From NCBI GenBank assembly GCA_022565195.1, contig JADFJZ010000098.1:1-6230 (forward strand): a DNA stretch of 6,230 nucleotides, given 5' to 3'. The translations under genes were made by a program, and so were the position numbers. This DNA is from Planctomycetota bacterium (GTDB taxonomy: Bacteria; Planctomycetota; Phycisphaerae; UBA1845; CAIVHJ01). Under the pieces are notes generated by a model, which saw nothing but the letters and a program-made list of their open reading frames with translations, did no database searches and was not told where the DNA came from. Shown one piece after another: positions 1-5,946 of the stretch (position 1 is the first letter of the stretch; the number at the start of each line of letters is the position of its first letter).

Positions 1-289
1 CCTTTTCCATCACTTCCTGAAGGAACCAGTCGTTCCAGGCGATTCGTTTGGCCACCTCGCCGGCTGAGCGGGTCAACAGGTCAAGCGGAAATCGCGGATC
101 CAGGCGCGTGCGGATTTCGAGCGACTTGTCCGCTTTGCTCCCGCGTCCGGCAAGAATGACCAGCAGATCGACATCCGAATCTGCGGTCGGAGTGCCGTAG
201 GCATAGGATCCAAACAGAATAATCTGCTTGGGCGCGAACTCCTCAGCTATACGCCGTGCAAACGCTCGAATGTCCTTCATCGCAACCAT
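1..289 (-). CDS. MNT-type nucleotidyltransferase-domain protein, C-terminus beyond the left edge
   Basis: The visible 96 residues form the N-terminal core of a small DNA polymerase beta-fold nucleotidyltransferase. After an amphipathic helix, the strand IILFGS leads into GSYAYGTPTADSDVDLLV. This matches GSX10DXD exactly: G27-S28, ten residues, then D39 and D41, the expected metal-binding aspartates. A later stretch, FPLDLLTRSAGEVAKRIAWN, resembles the third-strand region of MntA-like proteins. In that family such proteins transfer nucleotides to partner proteins, and many are antitoxins of HEPN toxins. No HEPN gene can be seen here because the window ends, so that role is inference. The frame stays open to base 2, and probably only the last few tens of residues are missing. 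Start candidates are 289 (eight bases after the DinB stop) and 280 (M4); neither has a convincing Shine-Dalgarno site. The tight spacing suggests co-transcription and re-initiation after the DinB gene. Confidence 0.9.
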   Translation of the reverse strand, partial: MVAMKDIRAFARRIAEEFAPKQIILFGSYAYGTPTADSDVDLLVILAGRGSKADKSLEIRTRLDPRFPLDLLTRSAGEVAKRIAWNDWFLQEVMEK

Positions 290-297
290 CGTCGGTT

Positions 298-1299
298 TCA
301 AAGCAAATCCTGTTTCATGGCGATGTAATCGAGTGTTGGAACTTCCGCTTCGACGTGGCGGAGCATGTTTGCGATCTGGGCGCGGTGGTGGGTGCCGTGG
401 CAGCAGAGTTGCAGCATGGACTCGCCGAGCGTGAAGGTGTACGTTTTGTTCTTCGTCGGCGAGGCGGTCACGGTGCGGTCCAAATCGTCGTCGTTTAAGC
501 CGGCGAAGTAGCTGTTGCGGTTGTCGATCGTCTCTTGATAGGCGTCGCGCAACTGGCGGACCGTGGTGTCTTTTTGGATTTGCTCAAAAGCGCGCACGCC
601 GCCGTTGTGCCAATTCTCGAACCACCATTGCTCCGCGTCACGCATGTGGGCCAGCGTCTTCAGAATGCAGCCCATGCCCATTTCGAACTCACGCCGCCGT
701 TGTTTATCGTCGAGCGTCTCCGCGATGTCAAACACCAAGCCGTTGGCCCAGTCGGTGTACTCGTAGTAGCTGCGAAGCGTCTGCAAGTCCGTCTTCAGCG
801 CGGGCTGATCCTCCTGCTGGATGCGCATGACCATCACGTCGAGCGTCGGGACCTTCTTCCCAAGTTGCCGGAGCATGTTGAGCGCCTGGGCCCGGTGGTG
901 GATGCCGTGGTTGCAGACGTGCAGCAGAACGTCGCTGAGCGGGTGCGTGTAGCTGTGGCCGTCCCTGGTGTATGCGACTTCGCAGTCGAGGGCGGCGTCG
1001 TTCATCGTCGCCAGCCAATCGCCACGCATTTGCGAAATCCGCCTCGTCGCCTCCTGTATGTCGTTCAGCTTGTGCGTCTCGCTGCTGTGCGGCAGTTTGT
1101 CAGCGTTTGGTCCTTCGCAGCGATCGTACCAGGCGCGCTCGGCACCGTAAACGTGGGCGAGCGTCTTGCGGAGCGATCCTTCGCCCATCTCAAACGCGCG
1201 GTCCAATTGAACGTCTTTCAAATCGGCGGCGGTGTTCCAGATGCATGCGTTTGCCCAGTCGCCGTATTTGAACAAGTCTCGCAAAGAGGCAAGCCGCAT
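298..1299 (-). CDS. Tandem DinB-domain protein (two fused DinB/YfiT-like metalloenzyme domains)
   Basis: The 333-residue product is two homologous DinB-type four-helix-bundle domains in a row, at about residues 3-165 and 172-333. Each begins with a LR..(Y/F)..Y.DWAN motif, continues with (R/E)FEMG.G...KTLAH, and ends with HG.HHRAQ..NMLR followed by VPTLD. Each has a complete candidate metal triad: H49, H131, H135 in the first and H218, H301, H305 in the second. The equivalent residues lie about 170 codons apart, and the DNA repeat is still visible (for example near 361 and 871, 510 bp apart). Family members are usually single domains of 150-180 residues, some being thiol-dependent transferases or isomerases (BstA, mycothiol-dependent enzymes); the substrate here is unknown. 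No signal peptide is present, so it is probably cytoplasmic. The start at 1299 is chosen because GGAGGT lies eight bases upstream; an in-frame ATG at 1365 would add 22 non-homologous residues. It lies downstream of a TPP riboswitch and 8 bp upstream of a nucleotidyltransferase gene. Confidence 0.95.
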   Translation of the reverse strand: MRLASLRDLFKYGDWANACIWNTAADLKDVQLDRAFEMGEGSLRKTLAHVYGAERAWYDRCEGPNADKLPHSSETHKLNDIQEATRRISQMRGDWLATMNDAALDCEVAYTRDGHSYTHPLSDVLLHVCNHGIHHRAQALNMLRQLGKKVPTLDVMVMRIQQEDQPALKTDLQTLRSYYEYTDWANGLVFDIAETLDDKQRRREFEMGMGCILKTLAHMRDAEQWWFENWHNGGVRAFEQIQKDTTVRQLRDAYQETIDNRNSYFAGLNDDDLDRTVTASPTKNKTYTFTLGESMLQLCCHGTHHRAQIANMLRHVEAEVPTLDYIAMKQDLL

Positions 1300-1400
1300 C
1301 AGGCAGACCTCCGCGATTGATCGTCGTGAGTAAGTGAGGATCCGTGGATGCGGGGACATCCACACGCTGAGTATTGTTGTGTTGGAAGTGCTCGTCTCAT
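1299..1400 (-). CDS. Possible 33-residue leader peptide ORF overlapping the riboswitch and the DinB start
   Basis: An ATG at 1400-1398 sits in the 3' strand of riboswitch helix P1 (AGCGATG). The conserved GTAGGGAA of the aptamer lies just before it, so AGGG (1409-1406) is placed five bases upstream like a Shine-Dalgarno site. The frame runs 33 codons and stops at TGA 1301-1299, overlapping the DinB ATG as TGATG, the usual layout for translational coupling. The peptide (begins MRRALPTQQY) has no recognisable domain, is polar and has two cysteines. If it is translated, TPP binding would hide both its ribosome site and its start codon and so lower DinB translation. It could equally be a chance frame, since the aptamer sequence is conserved for other reasons and DinB has its own strong ribosome site. 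Confidence 0.3.
   Translation of the reverse strand: MRRALPTQQYSACGCPRIHGSSLTHDDQSRRSA
1307..1312 (-). promoter_or_regulatory. Shine-Dalgarno site of the DinB gene
   Basis: GGAGGT on the minus strand (1312 to 1307) leaves an 8-base spacer (1307-1300) between GGAGG and the ATG at 1299, a near-ideal arrangement. It decides the start against the in-frame upstream ATG at 1365. The five bases just before it (ATCGC, 1317-1313) are complementary to GCGAT at 1403-1399, the 3' strand of riboswitch helix P1. This gives a possible link between ligand binding and access to this site, but the pairing is only 5 bp. Confidence 0.85.
1344..1363 (-). promoter_or_regulatory. Perfect hairpin in the riboswitch expression platform
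   Basis: The leader between aptamer and DinB start contains GTGGATG (1363-1357), a six-base loop and CATCCAC (1350-1344), a perfect 7-bp stem on the transcript. No run of U follows (the next bases are GGATCCTCAC), so it is not a standard intrinsic terminator. It lies about 30 bases upstream of the Shine-Dalgarno site. A CCTC at 1339-1336 just after the stem could pair with GAGG of that site. The element probably helps control translation, but the sequence alone does not show the exact switch. Confidence 0.5.
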
Positions 1401-1534
1401 CGCTTCCCTACGCAGAATCGGGCACGCCGGATCACTCCGCCGTCCCTCTCTGATCAGGTTCAGAGGGTATACTCTCAGTCCGGATGCGGCCTTTTCAGTA
1501 TTGAGAAGGGCCTCAGCCGGCAACCCCTAGCGAT
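1399..1534 (-). promoter_or_regulatory. TPP riboswitch (THI-box aptamer)
   Basis: The minus strand carries the conserved TPP aptamer blocks in order. GGGG (1527-1524) opens P2. A long P3 arm is closed by CCGG/CCGG (1520-1517 with 1483-1480). CTGAGA follows at 1478-1473, ACCC (P2 3' strand) at 1468-1465, AACCTGAT at 1460-1453, and GCGTAGGGAA at 1413-1404 (read 5' to 3' on the minus strand). Helix P1 closes perfectly: ATCGCT (1534-1529) pairs with AGCGAT (1404-1399). P5 is CAGA/TCTG (1452-1449 with 1416-1413). The usual short L5 is replaced by 32 nt that can fold into another hairpin (GGG...CCC with an inner GGA/TCC stem and GTGA loop). TPP aptamers normally repress thiamine biosynthesis, salvage or transport genes when TPP is abundant. 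The first full gene downstream here encodes a tandem DinB protein, an unusual target. The element sits about eight bases after the predicted transcription start. Confidence 0.94.
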
Positions 1535-1548
1535 CGTCATCTGCCGAA

Positions 1549-1577
1549 GTTGTAGTGGCAGGGGTCCGAAAAGTCAA
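1549..1577 (-). promoter_or_regulatory. Sigma70-like promoter of the riboswitch-DinB transcript
   Basis: On the minus strand TTGACT (1577-1572, five of six to consensus) is followed after exactly 17 bases by TACAAC (1554-1549, four of six to TATAAT). Transcription would start near the A at 1542, about eight bases before helix P1. That position fits a riboswitch leader well and independently supports both calls. Confidence 0.65.
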
Positions 1578-1667
1578 TGCCGCGAGCACGCCGGCCAAGC
1601 GGCCGCGCCGAATGAAGTCAATCCGGATTCCAGCCGGTCCGATGATTAGTTGTAACCACCACTGAAA

Positions 1668-1677
1668 CCACATGTGG
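1668..1677. promoter_or_regulatory. 10-bp palindrome upstream of the HDOD gene
   Basis: CCACATGTGG is a perfect 10-bp palindrome about 60 bp before the HDOD start codon. A second one, AATCCGGATT, is at 1620-1629. Either could be an operator for a dimeric regulator in this 202-bp divergent region, but palindromes this short also occur by chance. I see no convincing sigma70 promoter for the plus-strand gene; the nearest -10-like string, CATAAC at 1694-1699, has no -35 match. Confidence 0.2.
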
Positions 1678-1723
1678 AGCAACGACGAGAACCCATAACA
1701 CGCACCGCAGGCGTCACTTTTCT

Positions 1724-1728
1724 GGGAG
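1724..1728 (+). promoter_or_regulatory. Shine-Dalgarno site of the HDOD gene
   Basis: GGGAG lies eight bases upstream of the ATG at 1737. It favours this start over the in-frame ATG at 1674, whose extra 21 residues do not look like part of the domain. Confidence 0.75.
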
Positions 1729-1736
1729 TGCAAGCC

Positions 1737-2648
1737 ATGAAGCCCGAAATTCTCGAAGCCGTCAAGCGTTCCGGCGCCGTGCCCTCGATGCCGCAAGTCG
1801 TGACCCGTTTCCTGGAGATCATCCAGCAGCCGGAGTTCAATTATGATGACCTCACGGCGGTGCTGTCGACCGATCCGGGAACTGCCGTGGACATTCTGCG
1901 GCTGTCGAACTCCGCACTTTTCGGGGTCTCGCGCAAGATCACGTCGCTGAAGCAGGCTGCGACGTTGCTCGGCCCACGGCGCGTGCGGTCGCTCGTGCTG
2001 GGCCGCTACATGGTCGAGACCGTCGGGCAGAACGACGTCGGCGAACTGGACTCATCGTACTTTTGGCGACGTTCGCTGACCTGCGGCGTTTTGGCGGCGC
2101 GGTTTGCCGATGTGCTGGCGCCGCGGCTTCGCGAAGAGGCGTTCATTTCTGCGCTGCTCGCGGATGTGGGGATCACGATTCTCGCTCAGGAAATGACCGA
2201 CGATTACGCGCCGGTCCTGAAGCTGTACAAACCTCACGGCCAGACGGACCTCGTTGAGGCTGAGATGGATGCGCTCGGCGTCACGCACGCTGAAATGTCG
2301 GCTGTCGTGTTGGAATTCTGGGAACTGCCGGAGCTGATCTGCCAAGCCGTGGCCAACCATCAATCCGATGTGGCCGCCAACACCGAAGCCATCCAACTGG
2401 CCCGCATTATCAATGCGTCAGATCGCATCGCGAAGCTGCTCTGCGAGAGCCCCGAACTTGAGCATCTGGCTGACGAGTGCAACGCGGCGGTGGCCTTCGT
2501 CGATCTGGATCTTTCCGTTCTGCTGGAGATGATCGAAAAGGTCGAAGCCGATGTGACGGAACTGGCGGAGATGCTCAAGCTCGACGTCATCGCCAGCAGC
2601 GTCTACAACCTCATCGCCAAAGCGATCAAAGAGCACGTCTCCGTTTAA
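1737..2648 (+). CDS. HDOD-domain protein, probable signalling or regulatory protein
   Basis: The 303-residue product carries an HDOD domain at about residues 14-215. Hallmarks are VPSMPQVVTRFLEII near the start, DPGTAVDILRLSNSALFG (46-63), the (K/R)ITSLKQAATLLGPRRVRSLVL block (67-88), FWRRSL (109-114), EEAFISALLADVG (133-145) and THAEMSAVVLEFWELPELI (183-201). HDOD domains are catalytically degenerate relatives of HD phosphohydrolases and often act in signal transduction, motility or stress pathways. Here the usual HD pair is A142-D143, so hydrolase activity is not expected. The C-terminal part (about 235-303) is predicted helical and acidic, without a domain I recognise. No membrane segment or signal peptide is seen. 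The gene diverges from the TPP-riboswitch transcript and converges on the secreted HEAT-protein gene, with 39 bp between the stop codons and no clear terminator. Its input and output partners cannot be read from the context. Confidence 0.93.
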   Translation: MKPEILEAVKRSGAVPSMPQVVTRFLEIIQQPEFNYDDLTAVLSTDPGTAVDILRLSNSALFGVSRKITSLKQAATLLGPRRVRSLVLGRYMVETVGQNDVGELDSSYFWRRSLTCGVLAARFADVLAPRLREEAFISALLADVGITILAQEMTDDYAPVLKLYKPHGQTDLVEAEMDALGVTHAEMSAVVLEFWELPELICQAVANHQSDVAANTEAIQLARIINASDRIAKLLCESPELEHLADECNAAVAFVDLDLSVLLEMIEKVEADVTELAEMLKLDVIASSVYNLIAKAIKEHVSV

Positions 2649-2687
2649 GAACGTCGAAACGGGCGGGAACATTTCACGCGCCGCGGG

Positions 2688-4010
2688 TCAGTTCCTGTCC
2701 GGAGCGCCTGATGACGCCTGGACGGGATCACTCGTGCAGGAGCCCACGAATGTGGGCAGCGGCATGGCTTCGTACAGTCGCTTCCATTTCTTTTGATTGG
2801 GTCCCTCCTGCCGCCGGCGCATCAGCAAGAGCGCCCGATCGAGAATGTTGGTATATCGAACTGCCAGAGTGGTGTTCTCCCCGTCCCGGCCCATGTGCTC
2901 GAATCCCGGCAGCGTCTTCAACCGATTCAAATCCGTTCTGAACAATTCGATTGATTGCCCCGGCTTGAGCTTGACGAGTTTCTCGGTGTCCAGTGGTGAC
3001 GGATTGAGGAGGGGCTGTGCCGCTCGCACAACTCCCGCCGGCGTTCGCCACTGCCATTCCATGTGGGCATAATAAGCGAGACCCCAGTTGCCGAGATTCA
3101 AGTTGACGCCCATCGGTCGATCGTGCGTGTTTGTCAGGCGAACGACGAATTCCCGCCCCACGCGCTCCAGCCCCACGCGGATTTCTCGTCTCGCGTTGAG
3201 GATGAGATCCGGTGCCGGCTGCGTGACCGTCAGCGTGAGCGCGTTGCTGACCACCTTGCCGATCCCGTCTTCGCGCATCTTGTGGTCATCCCATTCGGGC
3301 ACGTAGGCGAATTGCAGGCGGTAAGTTCCCTTCCGGAGCATTCGGTAACGGGCGAAGCCGCGGTTGAAGTCGGGCACATTCAAAATGAACTCGCTGTGCG
3401 GCGCCAGCAGGCTGGCCGGCTCGGCATAGACGCGCGTGTCCAGCGCCGCTTCGAGGCTCGGCTCACCGCGGAGGTCATCGACCACCGGGTCGGCTGCTTT
3501 GCCGTCCGGTCCCACGACGCTGAGAAAGTCGGCGGCGTCAAGCAGGTTGCCCATTTGCGCCGCCAGCGGATCGGTGTCGATCGAGCCGCGATTCTTGACC
3601 AGGAAAGGCAAATGGATCGGAAAGTCGGAGGGATTGATGATTTTGATCCGCAGAGAGACAGGCTCGTCCCAGCGAATCTGCTTGTGGCTGGCGGACAGCT
3701 CGATCTTGGCGCCGACGAAGAAGAGCTTCTGAATGCGCTTGATTAGATTCCGGGCTCGCAAAGCGGCTTCGAAATCGTCGCTCTTGGTGACCTTCGACAA
3801 TGCGTCGAGCACGGCGGGGCCGGCGGCGTAGAGCTTCTCGACGGCGGCCTGCCGCACTTCGTACGACGGATCGCTGAGGTCGTCCAATAGAACTTGGGTG
3901 TCATCCTTCGTGGAAGTGGGGGAGGTCGTAACCTGGGCGAGTGCGGCAGCGAATGTCAGAAGACCCATGAGTAGGCAACCTCTGAGTACCGTTTTGCTCG
4001 GTGTGTTCAT
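2688..4010 (-). CDS. Secreted HEAT-like and beta-sandwich-like protein of unknown function
   Basis: The 440-residue product begins with a typical Sec signal peptide: a positive N-region, a hydrophobic core at 11-24, and an ALA/Q cleavage site after residue 25. C12 is not in a lipobox. Residues 37-94 resemble one HEAT or PBS-lyase-type unit (LLDDLSDPSYEVRQAAVEKL, then GPAVLDALSKV and LRARNLIKRI), a style common at the N-terminus of exported planctomycete proteins. The rest looks beta-rich: about 100-265 includes a stretch like 'PVSLRIKIINPSDFPIHL', typical of Ig-like sandwiches, and 272-390 has a second similar stretch, 'REFVVRLTNTHDRPMGVNL'. No catalytic motif is visible. A structural or binding role in the envelope is inference. 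The start at 4010 is chosen because the signal peptide begins there; 55 upstream in-frame residues are basic, overlap the preceding gene and lack domain character. The Shine-Dalgarno site is weak (GGAT). It follows the radical SAM gene by 59 bp on the same strand. Confidence 0.88.
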   Translation of the reverse strand: MNTPSKTVLRGCLLMGLLTFAAALAQVTTSPTSTKDDTQVLLDDLSDPSYEVRQAAVEKLYAAGPAVLDALSKVTKSDDFEAALRARNLIKRIQKLFFVGAKIELSASHKQIRWDEPVSLRIKIINPSDFPIHLPFLVKNRGSIDTDPLAAQMGNLLDAADFLSVVGPDGKAADPVVDDLRGEPSLEAALDTRVYAEPASLLAPHSEFILNVPDFNRGFARYRMLRKGTYRLQFAYVPEWDDHKMREDGIGKVVSNALTLTVTQPAPDLILNARREIRVGLERVGREFVVRLTNTHDRPMGVNLNLGNWGLAYYAHMEWQWRTPAGVVRAAQPLLNPSPLDTEKLVKLKPGQSIELFRTDLNRLKTLPGFEHMGRDGENTTLAVRYTNILDRALLLMRRRQEGPNQKKWKRLYEAMPLPTFVGSCTSDPVQASSGAPDRN

Positions 4011-4069
4011 GGTGTGAATCCGATTCGTCTTGCGAGTGCTGCTAAACGGCAAGCCACGGGGGTGCTCAA

Positions 4070-5884
4070 CTATTGCATAACGGGTAGCGGTTTGCGCTTG
4101 CCGATCTGGACGAAGACGTCGTCGTACTGCCGTTCGAGGTAGTCTATCGGCGGGCCGCTGTGAATGTGCGCCCACGGCAACACTTCATCATATTCGCGCT
4201 CGCGATGGGCGTACCAGTCGGGATCAATGCCCGTGGCCTCGAAAGCGTTTTGCCACCGTTGCGCATTGAAACACTCGTCCCAACCGTCGAAGCGCGCCCC
4301 GTTGCGCCAAGCCCACTCGATGCTGTCGGCCAACCGCCGATCGCCTCGTGAGAAGACGGCTTCGAGGATCGAGCGCTCGACGTTGTGCGTCTTGATTCGC
4401 ACGGTGCTGCGGCGGCTGCGGGACAGGTCGGTGAGTTGCCTGCGGACCTCGTGAAAATACTCCGCCCGCGGCTGGGCGGCCCACTGCAACGGCGTGTACG
4501 GCTTGGGCACCAGCCAGCCGACCGCCGCATTGACCGTGGCCGGCCCCTTGCCGAACTCGCAGCGCACGCGACTGATCTCGTTGCTCAAGTTCCAAATGCC
4601 TTCGATATCGTCGGGCCTCTCGCCGGGAAAGCCGGCCATGAAATAGAGCTTCACCGACTTCCAGCCCGCCTTAAAGGCCTGCCGCACGCCGTCGAGCAAT
4701 CGGCCGTCGGAGACTTTCTTGCGGATGGCGGCGCGCATGTCGTCGTTGGCAGCCTCCACGGCGATGGTCAGGCCGCTCTTACGCACGCTGTTGACCATCC
4801 AGGGAATGTTCTCCAGCATCTTATCGACGCGCAGTGACGGCACCGAAATGTTGACCATGCGCGAAGCGAACCGCTCGTTGATCCGCTTGGCCAATTCGGC
4901 GATATGCGGATAATCGGCGGTCGAGAGCGAGAGCAGGCCGAGTTCATCCATGCCGGTGCTGCGCCAGCATTGCTCGGCGATCTCGAGAATTTGATCGACG
5001 CTTCGCAGGCCCACCGGGCGCTTGGTGTATCCCGCGTGGCAAAAGCGGCAGCGCTGCGGGCAGCCGCGCATGATCTCGATGCTGATCCGGTCATGCACCA
5101 CTTCGATCCACGGCACCAGCGGCCGCATCGGAAATGGTGCGTCGTCAAAGTCCGGCGTCTTGCAGCGTTCGATCTGCGTCGGGATGCCTTCGACCTGCGG
5201 CAGCAAACCGGCGAGCGTCCCGTCGGCGTGGTAGCTCGGTTCGTACAGGTTCGGCGCGTAGATCCACGCGAACCGCCGGGCCATGAGCGCGATCATCTCG
5301 CGCCGCCGCACGCCGTTGGCTTTGTACTCGCGATACGCGTCGAGGATCGCGGCCAGGGAGTGCTCGCCGTCGCCGATCACCACCAGGTCGAGAAACTCAG
5401 CCATCGGCTCGGGGTTGTCGGCCTGCGGCCCGCCGGCGAGGACCAGCGGGTGGTCGTCGGTCCGGTCGGCGGCCCGTAGCGGAATCCCGGCCAGATCGAG
5501 CAGGTTCAGCACGTTGGTGAAACACAGCTCGTATTGCAGCGAGATCGCCAGAATGTCGGCCGCGCCCACCGGCTGGCGCGTGTCCCAGGTGAACAGCGGA
5601 ATCTTCCGCCGCCGCATGACCTCCTCGGCGTCGATCCACGGGCAGTAAACGCGTTCGGCGCAGACGCCGGGCGTGTGGTTGCACAGCCAGTAGAGGATCT
5701 GGCAGCCGAGGTGCGACATGCCGATCGTGTAGGTGTCGGGAAACGCGATCGCGACGCGAATGTCGGCTTTCTGCCAGTCGCCGGGCTGCACGAGCTGATT
5801 GACCTCGCCGCCGATGTACTGCGCCGGCTGCCGCACCCGCGGCAGGAGTTCGTGGCTGATGCGCTGTGCGAGTGATTGACTCAT
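4070..5884 (-). CDS. B12-binding-like radical SAM protein, TIGR03960 type
   Basis: The 604-residue protein matches the uncharacterised radical SAM family known as TIGR03960. It opens with the family signature LLPRVRQPAQYIGGEVN (13-29), followed by a Rossmann-like B12-binding-type part (about 40-185) with DILAISLQYELCFTNVLNLLDLAGIPL, GGPQADNPEP from 151 and VIGDGE at 169-174. The radical SAM core (about 260-490) has the cluster motif RGCPQRCRFC, with C275, C279 and C282 in CxxxCxxC spacing binding the 4Fe-4S cluster that cleaves S-adenosylmethionine. The family's reaction is not established. It often accompanies a TIGR03936 (DUF2344) protein, which is absent here: the next gene encodes a secreted HEAT-like protein. 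The length is usual for the family. The start at 5884 leaves 12 residues before the signature; in-frame ATGs at 5896 and 5926 exist, but a -10-like box covers 5892-5900. No start has a clear Shine-Dalgarno site. Confidence 0.93.
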   Translation of the reverse strand: MSQSLAQRISHELLPRVRQPAQYIGGEVNQLVQPGDWQKADIRVAIAFPDTYTIGMSHLGCQILYWLCNHTPGVCAERVYCPWIDAEEVMRRRKIPLFTWDTRQPVGAADILAISLQYELCFTNVLNLLDLAGIPLRAADRTDDHPLVLAGGPQADNPEPMAEFLDLVVIGDGEHSLAAILDAYREYKANGVRRREMIALMARRFAWIYAPNLYEPSYHADGTLAGLLPQVEGIPTQIERCKTPDFDDAPFPMRPLVPWIEVVHDRISIEIMRGCPQRCRFCHAGYTKRPVGLRSVDQILEIAEQCWRSTGMDELGLLSLSTADYPHIAELAKRINERFASRMVNISVPSLRVDKMLENIPWMVNSVRKSGLTIAVEAANDDMRAAIRKKVSDGRLLDGVRQAFKAGWKSVKLYFMAGFPGERPDDIEGIWNLSNEISRVRCEFGKGPATVNAAVGWLVPKPYTPLQWAAQPRAEYFHEVRRQLTDLSRSRRSTVRIKTHNVERSILEAVFSRGDRRLADSIEWAWRNGARFDGWDECFNAQRWQNAFEATGIDPDWYAHREREYDEVLPWAHIHSGPPIDYLERQYDDVFVQIGKRKPLPVMQ

Positions 5885-5891
5885 GGAGCGG

Positions 5892-5900
5892 ATCATACCA
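5892..5900 (-). promoter_or_regulatory. Possible extended -10 promoter of the radical SAM gene
   Basis: TGGTATGAT on the minus strand fits an extended -10 element (TGnTATAAT with one mismatch). No -35 match lies 17 bases upstream, which extended -10 promoters can tolerate. Transcription would start at about 5885, one base before the ATG at 5884, giving a nearly leaderless mRNA. This agrees with the lack of a Shine-Dalgarno site. It is a short motif and could be chance. Confidence 0.35.
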
Positions 5901-5946
5901 TACGAGCCAGCCGGAGACCGCGCCATGAACTGGGCCGTATCGGATT

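Noticed and set aside
535..1320. 261-codon plus-strand open frame opposite the DinB gene
   Set aside because: It lies fully antisense to a gene with clear DinB motifs and histidine triads. Its own translation is valine- and arginine-rich without domain motifs, as expected of a shadow in GC-rich DNA.
1344..1363. Intrinsic terminator in the riboswitch leader
   Set aside because: The 7-bp stem is perfect, but it is followed by GGATCCTCAC and no U-run, so a standard terminator is not supported.
1300..1365. Upstream in-frame start of the DinB protein at 1365
   Set aside because: The ATG lacks a ribosome site, sits at the expression-platform hairpin and adds 22 residues without DinB character. 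The 1299 start has GGAGGT at ideal spacing.
1650..1699. Sigma70 promoter for the HDOD gene (TTGTAA at 1650, CATAAC at 1694)
   Set aside because: The spacing between the two strings is 38 bases, and neither has a partner at 16-18 bases.
2649..2687. Shared terminator between the convergent HDOD and HEAT-protein genes
   Set aside because: The 39 bp are GC-rich but show no stable stem followed by a T-run in either direction.
3063..3746. 227-codon plus-strand open frame opposite the secreted HEAT-like protein gene
   Set aside because: The minus-strand frame has a signal peptide, a HEAT-like unit and beta-type segments. The plus frame has no ribosome site or recognisable domain.
4904..5479. 191-codon plus-strand open frame opposite the radical SAM gene
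   Set aside because: It is antisense to the conserved radical SAM and B12-like regions and has no motif of its own.
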